From positions 3,831,001 through 3,895,000 of the forward strand of contig NZ_CP079195.1 in assembly GCF_019263805.1 (NCBI RefSeq): DNA of 64,000 nt, read 5' to 3'. This document shows, piece after piece, positions 37,302 through 45,054 of this stretch. The notes beneath the pieces were generated by a model. That model was given only the letters and a program-made list of their open reading frames with translations. It did no database searches and was not told the DNA's origin. The DNA comes from Polaribacter sp. NJDZ03. Its GTDB lineage: Bacteria; Bacteroidota; Bacteroidia; Flavobacteriales; Flavobacteriaceae. Position numbers and translations under genes: made by a program. Positions within the stretch are counted from its first letter, which is position 1; each line of letters begins with the position of its first letter.

Positions 37302-37348
37302 AATAGAAGTAATTTAAAAGTCAAAGTTCTTCCTTTTTATTTTACTCC

Positions 37349-37368
37349 ACAACTTTTTGTGTTGATCC
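37349..37368 (-). repeat. Right terminal inverted repeat of the ISAon1-like element
   Basis: Read inward on the minus strand it is GGATCAACACAAAAAGTTGT, matching the left end and fixing the element boundary. Confidence 0.85.
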
Positions 37369-38373
37369 AAGAGGGTTCTGGTGGTATGTTTGTGCAAACC
37401 GCTCATTTTATAAAAGACCATGAAAACAAAAGCGTTAACGAGGCGATTACCGTTTATGGTACAGAATTAAAAAGCAACAATACCCGTTTGGCAAAAATGA
37501 ACCTTGCCATACATGGTATAGAAGGCAAAATTATAGAAGCCAATAGTTTTTATAACAATCCGCATCACTTAACTGGAAAGTGCGATTTTGTCATGGCAAA
37601 TCCGCCTTTTAATGTCGATAAAATTGATGCGAAAAATAAGTTTCTAGCAGACGACGAACGTTTACCTTTTGGCGCACCACTTACAGGAAAAGGCACCATT
37701 AGCAATGGTAACTATTTGTGGATGCAGTATTTTCATAGTTATTTAAATGAAACAGGAAGAGCAGGTTTTGTTATGGCAAGTTCTGCAACCGATGCAGGAA
37801 ATGCCGAAAAACTAATCCGCCAAAAACTAATTGAGTCTGGTGATGTTGAATGTATTGTAGCTATAAGCAACAATTTCTTTTACACACGAAGTTTACCTTG
37901 TCATGTTTGGTTTTTTAACAAAGGAAAAAAAGCAGAAAACAAAGACAAAGTTTTAATGATAGATGCGCGTAACACCTTTAAAAAAGTAAGCACAACTATT
38001 AACGAGTTTAGCGACGACCAATTAGAAGGTTTAACTGCTATTATGGATGCTTTTCGCACCAACGAACCGTCATTGCAAAAAGAACCGTCATTGCGAGGCA
38101 CGAAGCAATCTCATGATGCAAATAACTGGCTAACCCAACATTTCCCAAAAGGGAAAATACCAAGACATAGAAAGCTTATGTAAAATAGCTTCTCTAGAAG
38201 AAATTGCAGCACAAGATTACAGCCTTACTCCAGGACGTTACGTTGGTGTTAAGATTGATATTGATATGGATTTTGACTACAAAGGCAGAATGCAAGAAAT
38301 ACATACCGAATTAGCACAACTAAACACCGAAGCCAATAGTTTAATGGATCAAATTCAATCGGTGAAGTTATGA
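37369..38373 (+). pseudogene. hsdM: hsdM 3' fragment (methyltransferase domain), frameshifted near its end
   Basis: The frame resumes at GSGGMFVQTAHFIKDHEN, the tail of the SAM-binding DPACGSGG motif, and carries the catalytic FVMANPPFN (motif IV) block. Compared with intact HsdM proteins, roughly 85-95 codons between KSYQEF and GSGG are gone (estimate). Native sequence also breaks at ~38150: one extra G in AAAAGGGAAAA ends the frame at 38183, while the next frame restores KYQDIESLCKIASLEEIAAQ, then DYSLTPGRYVGV, to the true stop at 38371-38373. The stop overlaps the hsdS ATG (ATGA). Insert-like repeats lie at 38064-38111. Confidence 0.9.
38064..38111 (+). repeat. Short repeat inserted in hsdM (GTCATTGCGAGG type)
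   Basis: GAACCGTCATTGC occurs twice 18 bases apart (38064-38076 and 38082-38094), and the second copy continues GAGGCACGAAGCAATCT. The GTCATTGCGAGG...CGAAGCAATCT string is a dispersed repeat I know from many flavobacterial genomes; translated it gives SLRGTKQSH, seen here inside HsdM. Confidence 0.7.
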
Positions 38374-39617
38374 TGGAAGGTTGGAAACAAATTAAGTTAG
38401 GAGATGTTTGTAATATTAATAATAAAAATATTAATAAGAATTTTAGTTTTGAAGACATTACGTATTTAGATATTTCATCTGTTGGTTCTGGAAATGTAGA
38501 TTTTAGTAATAATATTTCTAAAAATGATGCACCATCAAGAGCTAAAAGAATACCAATTAAAAATGATTCAATTATTGCAACTGTAAGACCTGGAAATAAA
38601 ACTTATTGTTATTTAAATGATTTTCCAGAGAACACAGTAGTTTCAACAGGATTTGCAATATTATCTCCGATTGAAGAAAAGATAGATTCAAGATATTTAT
38701 ATTATATAGTTTCTGAAGATTCTTTTACATCATATTTAGTTTCTGTTGAAAAAGGAGCAAATTATCCAGCTGTAAGTGCAAATGATATTGCTGATGCAAA
38801 AGTTACTATTCCACCAATAAAAACCCAACGCAAAATAGTAGCCATTTTATCGGCTTATGATGATTTAATAGAAAACAACCTTAAACGCATCAAATTATTA
38901 GAAGAACAAGCACAACAAACCTATGAAGAGTGGTTTGTACGTTTTAAATTTCCTGGTTATGAGAATGTGGAGATTGATGTGGTTAGTGGTTTGCCTTTTG
39001 GGTGGGAGATTTCAACTTTAGGAGAGTTTGCAAAAACTTCTTCAGGCGGAACACCAAGTAGAAAAAAGGAATCAGAGTATTATGAAAATGGGACAATTCC
39101 TTGGGTAAGAACAGGTGAGCTTAAAAATTTTATCTTGATAGATTCTGAACAGAAGATCACAAAATTAGGTTTGTCAAAATCATCTGCTAAATTATTTCCG
39201 AAGAAAACAGTTTTATTAGCTATGTATGGAAATACTATTGGAGAAACTACATTCTTAACTTTTGAAGCTTCTACTAATCAAGCTTGCTGTGGTTTTTTAG
39301 TAAAAGATGATATTTATAAATCATACTTTCTACATCAATTTCTGTTAAATCAAAAGGAATATATTTTGAATTTCAGAATGGGAGCTGCTCAAGAAAATAT
39401 TAGTCAAGGGATAATTCAAGGTATTAAATTCAAAAAACCATCAAAGGATATTTTACTAGAGTTTGAAAAACAAATTTCACCAAAATATGATTTAATTGAA
39501 ATTCTATACAACCAAAACCAACACTTAAAAGAAGCGCGAGATATTTTGTTACCACGTTTAATGAGTGGTTTGGTGGATCCTTCGTCAAGCTCAGGACAAG
39601 TTGTGGAGAGTTTGTAA
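38370..39617 (+). CDS. hsdS: Type I restriction-modification specificity subunit HsdS
   Basis: DNA-recognition subunit of a type I system, 415 residues. Two target-recognition domains are visible, each with the usual start: WKQIKLGDVCNINNK at residue ~5, and GWEISTLGEFAKTSSGGTP in the second half. They are separated by a conserved helix (PIKTQRKIVAILSAYDDLIE, LLEEQAQQTYEEWFVRF), and a second spacer helix ends ARDILLPRLMSGLV. The start overlaps the hsdM stop (ATGATGG, translational coupling). The last residues DPSSSSGQVVESL come from an inserted repeat. With hsdM broken it is probably orphaned. Confidence 0.92.
   Translation: MMEGWKQIKLGDVCNINNKNINKNFSFEDITYLDISSVGSGNVDFSNNISKNDAPSRAKRIPIKNDSIIATVRPGNKTYCYLNDFPENTVVSTGFAILSPIEEKIDSRYLYYIVSEDSFTSYLVSVEKGANYPAVSANDIADAKVTIPPIKTQRKIVAILSAYDDLIENNLKRIKLLEEQAQQTYEEWFVRFKFPGYENVEIDVVSGLPFGWEISTLGEFAKTSSGGTPSRKKESEYYENGTIPWVRTGELKNFILIDSEQKITKLGLSKSSAKLFPKKTVLLAMYGNTIGETTFLTFEASTNQACCGFLVKDDIYKSYFLHQFLLNQKEYILNFRMGAAQENISQGIIQGIKFKKPSKDILLEFEKQISPKYDLIEILYNQNQHLKEARDILLPRLMSGLVDPSSSSGQVVESL
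39581..39600 (+). repeat. Short repeat forming the hsdS 3' end (TTCGTCAAGCTCAGGA type)
   Basis: TTCGTCAAGCTCAGGACAAG resembles the TTCGACAAGCTCAGGA dispersed repeat of flavobacterial genomes. It replaces the native end of hsdS, adding a non-conserved tail after PRLMSGLV. Confidence 0.6.
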
Positions 39618-39642
39618 AAAAAATAAAAGAAAAAAGAAAAAA

Positions 39643-40470
39643 ATGAAAGAAATTAAAACAGAATTTGATGCGAAACTAAACTATGGTTTAGAGAAAAAGA
39701 TAGTCCTGAAAGGATTGATTATAGAATCACGTGGAGGAACAAAAGGATCTGATAATTATAGAAACCCAGAACACAGTCTATTATTAGCTTATGTTCTAAA
39801 AAAAATACAGAATGCTAAAGTTTCAGATTTAGAAATTTATGTTGCTTCTAATTCTTCAAACTATACAACGACAAGTGAACGCAAAATTTTAATTGATGGT
39901 GATTTCAAAATAGATCTAAGTAAATTAATAAGTTTCGAAGATTTCTTAAAGGATATAAAAAAGTCTATAAAGCAATCAGGACAAAGTAAATCTTCTACAG
40001 GAGGAAATAGTACTAAAAAGTTATTATTCTATTCTAAGGATTTCGATTTAGAAAAACTATTTAAAAACTCTCTTGATGTTTTAATAGATACTGAATTAAA
40101 TGAAGAAGATCTAGAATACACTTATCAAAAAGTAAAAAAGCGTTTAGGTCAATCAAAGTTTAGAAAAGAACTTTTAAAGGCTTACGATAATACTTGTGCC
40201 GTAACTGGATGTGAAGTTTTAGAAATTTTAGAAGCAGCTCATATTCAACCTTATTCTGGAGCACATACAAGTACAGTAACAAACGGCATTTTATTACGAT
40301 CAGATATTCACGACTTATTTGATTCTTGTAATTACGAAAAAAGTTTAATTCATATTTCTGCTGACTTTAAGATTGAAGTTCATTCTTCTTTAAAAGAATC
40401 GGAATATTGGAAGTATAATGGTAAGGAAATACAATTGCCAAAAGATAAAAGTGATTATCCTGAATTTTAA
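39643..40470 (+). CDS. HNH-endonuclease-domain protein
   Basis: 275 residues from ATG 39643; a longer frame from 39565 only adds translated repeat and a poly-Lys stretch, so I reject that start. The N-terminal ~150 residues are of unknown type. From ~170 the C-terminus is an HNH_2-like nuclease: KFRKELLKAYDNTCAVTGCE, EILEAAHIQPYSG and NGILLRSDIHDLFD, with the expected His, Asn and His residues. It sits where an additional restriction component might be expected; whether it restricts DNA with HsdS is unknown. No hsdR is present in the window. Confidence 0.82.
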   Translation: MKEIKTEFDAKLNYGLEKKIVLKGLIIESRGGTKGSDNYRNPEHSLLLAYVLKKIQNAKVSDLEIYVASNSSNYTTTSERKILIDGDFKIDLSKLISFEDFLKDIKKSIKQSGQSKSSTGGNSTKKLLFYSKDFDLEKLFKNSLDVLIDTELNEEDLEYTYQKVKKRLGQSKFRKELLKAYDNTCAVTGCEVLEILEAAHIQPYSGAHTSTVTNGILLRSDIHDLFDSCNYEKSLIHISADFKIEVHSSLKESEYWKYNGKEIQLPKDKSDYPEF

Positions 40471-40527
40471 TAGTTGATATGAATTTCTAATATTATCTAT
40501 TAATAATTTGGTTCGTAAGTACTTTTA

Positions 40528-40587
40528 ATGAGTGGTGTTATAGATAAGGATAGTTTGGAGATTAGTGATGAATGTTTAAATAATTTA
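40528..40587 (+). pseudogene. Possible hsdS C-terminal remnant
   Basis: A short frame reads LLMSGVIDKDSLEISDECLN, beginning like the PRLMSG end of HsdS, and runs into the left end of the IS1595 element. It may be the original end of hsdS or of a second hsdS, displaced by the HNH gene. Only about 20 codons, so this is tentative. Confidence 0.35.
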
Positions 40588-41547
40588 ATTGAGTTATACG
40601 TTTAGCTTCTGTTTTATTTGATTTTGATAAACTGGTTTGGCAACTACCATTCTTTCAATTGTTTTATGAAATATACTTTTCTGAAATTGAGATCTATTAA
40701 TTCTAAAACAAAATTCATCAAAATAAGCTTGAATATGCCATTTACTTACATGAGTTGGTATTGCTCTAAGCCAAGACTTAACTTGCATAATCATGACATG
40801 TAATTGTTTAAAGTTAGCACCATTATTACTATAGATTTGCTCAATGTTATAAACTTCTTTCAAAGGTTCATATCCTCTCCATTTATCTGTTATTATTTTA
40901 GCAGATTTACTTATGTGTTCTTCAAAAATTGGTGTTAATGATTTTGCAGAATAGTCGTTTATAGATTTAATGTAAACTCTTTTCACCTTATTGTTATCTG
41001 TTAATTCTACTGCAATTACGGCTTTTTTCTTTTTTGTATCGTAACTCCTACCTTGTTTTCCTTCTTCTTTTCCTCCAACAGTAAACTCATCAACATGAAT
41101 TAAGGTTTCTAGAGGATATTTTTGACTACTTTTCATTGCTTTACGAACTTTTTGCATAAAATACCATGCAGTTCCTTGACGAATACTAAAGCGTTTACCC
41201 ATTTGAATACTTGAAGTACTTTTACTATTTGTGCTCATTTCAAAAGCAACACAAAACGCTTTTTGCAATCCAAATTTAACTTTATGAAAAAGTGTATTTG
41301 CAGTAGCACTTTCTACATGATGGCAAGCATAACAGTGATAATTATATCCAGCTTTTTCACAACCTTTTGTATGTCCACATTTACTACATTTAAAACCATC
41401 CTGCCATTTTATTTTTGATAAATAAGCTTTACAGGCTTCATCATTTGGTAGTTCTTTTATAAAGTTTAGTATATCTTGACCTTCAAAATTATCCATATAT
41501 CAATGTTTTAAAGCTATAAGATACGGAAACTAAATGACTAACTCAAT
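40588..41547 (-). mobile_element. IS1595-family insertion sequence
   Basis: A roughly 960-bp element bounded by terminal inverted repeats: left ATTGAGTTATACGTTTAGCT (40588-40607) and right, read on the minus strand, ATTGAGTTAGTCATTTAGTT (41547-41528). It has one transposase gene filling the interior. I see no clear 8-bp target duplication, so the exact ends may be a few bases off. Confidence 0.75.
40594..41496 (-). CDS. IS1595-family transposase (ISXO2-like)
   Basis: 300 residues. The N-terminal zinc ribbon has two Cys pairs (CSKCGHTKGC and YHCYACHH), followed by a helix-turn-helix stretch around SSIQMGKRFSIRQGTAW, and the ISXO2-like catalytic domain: IHVDEFTVGG (Asp), IITDKWRGY (Asp) and the C-terminal FRINRSQF block where IS1595 members carry a Asn/Glu-type residue. 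Complete and in frame, so the element may still be active. Confidence 0.92.
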   Translation of the reverse strand: MDNFEGQDILNFIKELPNDEACKAYLSKIKWQDGFKCSKCGHTKGCEKAGYNYHCYACHHVESATANTLFHKVKFGLQKAFCVAFEMSTNSKSTSSIQMGKRFSIRQGTAWYFMQKVRKAMKSSQKYPLETLIHVDEFTVGGKEEGKQGRSYDTKKKKAVIAVELTDNNKVKRVYIKSINDYSAKSLTPIFEEHISKSAKIITDKWRGYEPLKEVYNIEQIYSNNGANFKQLHVMIMQVKSWLRAIPTHVSKWHIQAYFDEFCFRINRSQFQKSIFHKTIERMVVAKPVYQNQIKQKLNV

Positions 41548-41568
41548 AATCTTATATGTAAGATTTTT

Positions 41569-42366
41569 TTAAACCAATTTATCAAAAAAAAGTAATGTTT
41601 TTTCTAAATGCTCTATCCAATAAGACCATTCGTGTCCGCCTTTAAATTCTTCAAAATTATGGGGGATATTTTCCTTTATAAGTTCTTTATGAAGTAATTT
41701 ATTAGCTTCAAATAAAGAATCATTAACACCACAATCAAAACGAATAGGAGGTAAGCTTGTTTTATTTTTCTTTAAAATATCTATTAAATTTGACGTTTTA
41801 CTTTCCTTTAGATATTCGTCTAAAGAATCATCTGTAAACAGTTGCATTTGTTCTAGTTTTGTAATAGAACTATGTCCAGAAATTGCTTTAAATTTTTCAG
41901 GAAATCTTCCGCCTAAAGATAAAGCACCATAACCGCCCATAGACAAACCACCTATGCAAGTAGAAGTTGAGTTTTTTGCTTCAGGAATATTTTCTTTTAT
42001 TGCAGTAATCACATCATTTACAATCCAATTATCAAATTGTTTTTGATGATGAGAAAAATATGCAGAACCATCTCCCCAAAGTCCATCAGAAGGCATTGCA
42101 ATAATCGCAGGTTTAATCGTGTTATTTTTAATTAGTTTTTCTGTAGTTACATGCGCACCACCTTTCATTGCCCAAATCCAAGCACTTCCATAAACACCAT
42201 GTAATAAGATGTAAATAGGAAGGTTATCAAAATTATCAACTTCTGGAACATATAGGCAAATGTCTCCTCTTCCTTTTAAATTAGGCGTTTTTACGGTTAA
42301 GAATCTTAATCCTTGAGATTCAAAGTTTAAATCTGAAAGTTCTACGGTTTTAAAGCTACTTTTCAT
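41569..42366 (-). CDS. Esterase D-type alpha/beta hydrolase
   Basis: Serine hydrolase of the esterase D / S-formylglutathione hydrolase superfamily (PF00756). Start chosen at the second Met (42366, MKSSFKTVEL), since the upstream ATG at 42378 overlaps the ADH stop; length 265. Nucleophile motif GLSMGGYGAL, an oxyanion stretch YILLHGVYGSAWIW, and His in GGHEWSYW; the acid is likely the Asp in FDCGVNDS. No signal peptide. Last gene of the P450 operon. Because the demethylase releases formaldehyde, a thiol-ester (formyl) hydrolase role is attractive, but a sugar-ester role cannot be excluded. Confidence 0.85.
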   Translation of the reverse strand: MKSSFKTVELSDLNFESQGLRFLTVKTPNLKGRGDICLYVPEVDNFDNLPIYILLHGVYGSAWIWAMKGGAHVTTEKLIKNNTIKPAIIAMPSDGLWGDGSAYFSHHQKQFDNWIVNDVITAIKENIPEAKNSTSTCIGGLSMGGYGALSLGGRFPEKFKAISGHSSITKLEQMQLFTDDSLDEYLKESKTSNLIDILKKNKTSLPPIRFDCGVNDSLFEANKLLHKELIKENIPHNFEEFKGGHEWSYWIEHLEKTLLFFDKLV

Positions 42367-42367
42367 A

Positions 42368-43480
42368 TTAAAATACAATTACACCTTTTGCATTTTTACC
42401 CGCTAACATATCATCAAAAGCCTGTTGTAATTCTTCTAAAGGATATGTTCTGGTAATCATTTCGTCTAATAATAAATCGCCTTTATCATATAAATTCACC
42501 AATTTCGGAAAATCTATTTGTGGTCTACATTTCCCGTATAATGGATTGATGTAAATTTTATCCCATTCAAAAAGGTTCATGTCAATATTAATCGTTTCTT
42601 CAATTCCACTAACTTGAACAGCGGTTCCAGCATTTCTGATCATCGCTAAAGGAGCAGCGCCTAAAGCAGGAATAGCAGTACACTCAAAAGCAAAATCAGC
42701 ACCTCTTCCTTCTGTTAACTTCTTTACTTCTTCTGATGCTTTCATCAATCCAATATCATTTTTATTTGCTAGAATAGTATGGGTTGCTCCAAATTGTTTT
42801 GCCATTTCTAAACGTTCAGCATTAATATCAATGGCAATTATTTTTGCTGCTCCAGATATTCTAGCACCTTGAATTACGTTTAAACCAACACCTCCAGTTC
42901 CTAAAATTACGGCAGAACTTCCGGCAGTAACTTTCGCTGTATTTACAGCAGAACCGTAACCTGTCATTACTCCACAACTAATTATACTTGCTGAAGGCAT
43001 TGGCATTTCGCTTTCTAATTTTACACAAGCAGATTCTTTTACCAAAGCATATTCTGCCAACGTACCAATATTAAAAGAACGTTCTATAGGTTGATTATTC
43101 CACTTAGAGCCTTCTAAATGTGCATGACCAGGAGTATAACCATTTCCACCAGCAGTTACAGGTGAATTATTTTCACAAATATGCTGGTTGCCTTCTTGAC
43201 ATTGAAAACATTTCATACAAGGTGTTGCCCAGTTTAAAATAACTTTGTCACCTATTTTAAAATCGGTAATATCGGCGCCAATTTTTTCTATAATTCCTGC
43301 ACCTTCATGACCTAAAATAATTGGTTTTCCCCAGTTTAAAGAATCGTGATCTGTGTGACATAAACCAGCAGCTTTTATTTTTACAATAATCTCATCCCCT
43401 TTTGGGTCTGAGATTGTTATCGTGTCAATAATAAAAGAACCATCCCCTTTTGCAATTGCAGATTTAGATTGTATACTCAT
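42368..43480 (-). CDS. Zinc-dependent alcohol dehydrogenase (class III-like)
   Basis: Medium-chain NAD(P)-dependent dehydrogenase, 370 residues. Catalytic zinc ligands are in GLCHTDH (C41) and LGHEGAG (H58/E59). The structural-zinc cysteines C88, C91, C94, C102 are all present (PCMKCFQCQEGNQHIC). The Rossmann motif is GTGGVGLNVIQGA. Its size and zinc sites resemble thiol-dependent formaldehyde dehydrogenases. It overlaps or abuts the esterase gene, and starts 11 bases after the reductase stop. Marine Bacteroidota P450 sugar-demethylase clusters carry such ADHs; the true substrate may be formaldehyde or another algal alcohol/aldehyde. Confidence 0.9.
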   Translation of the reverse strand: MSIQSKSAIAKGDGSFIIDTITISDPKGDEIIVKIKAAGLCHTDHDSLNWGKPIILGHEGAGIIEKIGADITDFKIGDKVILNWATPCMKCFQCQEGNQHICENNSPVTAGGNGYTPGHAHLEGSKWNNQPIERSFNIGTLAEYALVKESACVKLESEMPMPSASIISCGVMTGYGSAVNTAKVTAGSSAVILGTGGVGLNVIQGARISGAAKIIAIDINAERLEMAKQFGATHTILANKNDIGLMKASEEVKKLTEGRGADFAFECTAIPALGAAPLAMIRNAGTAVQVSGIEETINIDMNLFEWDKIYINPLYGKCRPQIDFPKLVNLYDKGDLLLDEMITRTYPLEELQQAFDDMLAGKNAKGVIVF

Positions 43481-43491
43481 AAATTTATTTT

Positions 43492-44736
43492 TTATAAAAA
43501 TGTTGTAGGTTTCATTGGTATTGAAACATCAACCAACTTCGTTTTATTAATTTTTTGTTTCCCTTTGATAAATCTTGTACCTAAAACAAAGGCTTTTCCA
43601 TTGTTTATTGCATCTACAGCTAATAATGCATCATCTTTAAAATACCAAACAGAAAAACTAGTGTTTTCCGTTTCTTCTTTTCTAACAATCACATCATTAT
43701 ACCCATTTGATAAACCAACCATTTGTAGTTTTACATCATATTGATCTGACCAAAACCAGGGAATCGTGTCATAAACAAGTTGTTTATCGCAAATTGATGC
43801 CGCTGCAACTTTACTTTGATCTACCGCATTTTGAACAGATTCTAAACGTAGATATCTTTTGTAGTGTGGGTTGTAATGAAAAGTACAATCACCAATAGCA
43901 TAAATATTCTCGTCATTTGTTTGTGAGAATTCATTGACTTTAATTCCTTGTTCAATTTCTAAACCAGCAGTATCAGCAAGTTCAGTATTTACTCTAATAC
44001 CAACACCGACAATGACAATGTCTGCTTCAAAAGAAGTTTCATTATCACAAAAAATAGTATTCAGACCGTTCTCAGTTTTTATAAAAGAGACATTGTTATT
44101 TGTAAGAATTTGAACATCATTTTGTTGATGTAATTCCATAAAATAATCTGACATAACTGGAGCGGTAACTCTAGCTAAAATACGTTCTTCTCTCTCTAAA
44201 ACTGTTACTGATGCACCTGTCTTTTTTAATGACGCTGCAGTTTCAAGACCAATATAACCTCCACCAATAATGATTACTCGCTTTTTTTCTGATGAATCAA
44301 TAGCTTTTTTTATTTCTATTGCATCATTAGCTGTTCTCATAGGAAATAAATTGGCGGCAGAATCTATTCCAGAAATTGGTGGAATAAATGGTCTTGCACC
44401 TGTTGCTATTACTAATTTATCATATTTTTGAGTTCCTTTATTTTCAATAGAAATTGTTCTGTTATTTCTATTAATTGAAGAAACTTTTACCCCTAATTTT
44501 AAAGTGATGTTGTCTTTTTTATAGCTTTCAAGCGGTTTTAAAAGGTTGCTATTTAAATCTCCATCGATGATGTAAGATTTTGATAATGGAGGTCTGTGAT
44601 ATGGAATATTTGGATCTGAATCAAATAATATAACTTCTCCTTGCCAACCTTCTTTTCTTAAATTGAAAGCAAAATTAACACCTGCATGACTTGCTCCAAT
44701 AACTACACAAACTTGATTCGCTGTATCTAACATCAA
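43492..44736 (-). CDS. FAD-dependent ferredoxin reductase
   Basis: Pyridine-nucleotide-dependent flavoprotein of the putidaredoxin-reductase type, 414 residues, feeding electrons to the 2Fe-2S ferredoxin encoded 3 bases upstream. FAD-binding motif VVIGASHAGVNFAFNLRKEG at the N-terminus, NAD(P)H Rossmann motif VIIIGGGYIGLETAASLKK near residue 150, and the second FAD motif ENIYAIGDC near 270. Third gene of the five-gene P450 operon. Confidence 0.93.
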   Translation of the reverse strand: MMLDTANQVCVVIGASHAGVNFAFNLRKEGWQGEVILFDSDPNIPYHRPPLSKSYIIDGDLNSNLLKPLESYKKDNITLKLGVKVSSINRNNRTISIENKGTQKYDKLVIATGARPFIPPISGIDSAANLFPMRTANDAIEIKKAIDSSEKKRVIIIGGGYIGLETAASLKKTGASVTVLEREERILARVTAPVMSDYFMELHQQNDVQILTNNNVSFIKTENGLNTIFCDNETSFEADIVIVGVGIRVNTELADTAGLEIEQGIKVNEFSQTNDENIYAIGDCTFHYNPHYKRYLRLESVQNAVDQSKVAAASICDKQLVYDTIPWFWSDQYDVKLQMVGLSNGYNDVIVRKEETENTSFSVWYFKDDALLAVDAINNGKAFVLGTRFIKGKQKINKTKLVDVSIPMKPTTFL

Positions 44737-44739
44737 AAT

Positions 44740-45048
44740 TTATTTTGCAACTTTAAAAACAACTCCATCTAAATCTTCACTTACTTGAAGCTGACAAGAA
44801 AGACGACTGTATTCGTTTGTTAAATCATCAAATTCTAACATATCATTTTCTAGTTCTTCTGCTTGCCCTGTTTTTGCTACAAATTCTGGTTCAACATGTA
44901 CATGACATGTAGCGCAGGAGCAAACACCACCACAATCTCCATCTATTCCTTTTATGTTATTATTTACTGCTAATTCCATTACTGAACCAGAAGTACCTTC
45001 AACAGTTATTGATTCGTTGTCTGCTGTTATAAATGTTATTTTTGCCAT
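44740..45048 (-). CDS. 2Fe-2S ferredoxin, adrenodoxin/putidaredoxin type
   Basis: Electron carrier between reductase and P450, 102 residues. The cluster ligands are C39, C45, C48 and C85, with spacing C-x5-C-x2-C-x36-C (DCGGVCSCATC and RLSCQL) that is diagnostic for the P450 redox partner class. An additional Cys43 lies inside the loop. Gene gaps of 3 and 6 bases to reductase and P450 show one operon. Confidence 0.95.
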   Translation of the reverse strand: MAKITFITADNESITVEGTSGSVMELAVNNNIKGIDGDCGGVCSCATCHVHVEPEFVAKTGQAEELENDMLEFDDLTNEYSRLSCQLQVSEDLDGVVFKVAK

Positions 45049-45054
45049 TTTATA

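Larger units (their letters stand above)
35943..37368 (-). mobile_element. ISAon1-like insertion sequence (ISL3 superfamily) inserted in hsdM
   Basis: A 1426-bp element bounded by imperfect terminal inverted repeats and carrying two minus-strand frames: a short N-terminal-region protein and a DDE transposase of the ISL3 type. It interrupts hsdM. The left flank ends AAGAGTTT and the right flank begins AAGAGGGT. The shared AAGAG looks like what remains of an 8-bp target duplication after a deletion that started just right of the element. Confidence 0.88.

Noticed and set aside
38064..38111. CRISPR-like direct repeat in hsdM
   Set aside because: Only two 13-base copies five bases apart; it is part of a dispersed flavobacterial repeat, not a spacer array.
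39565..39642. Longer N-terminus for the HNH protein
   Set aside because: The additional 26 codons translate the dispersed repeat and a poly-A stretch; ATG 39643 is a better start.
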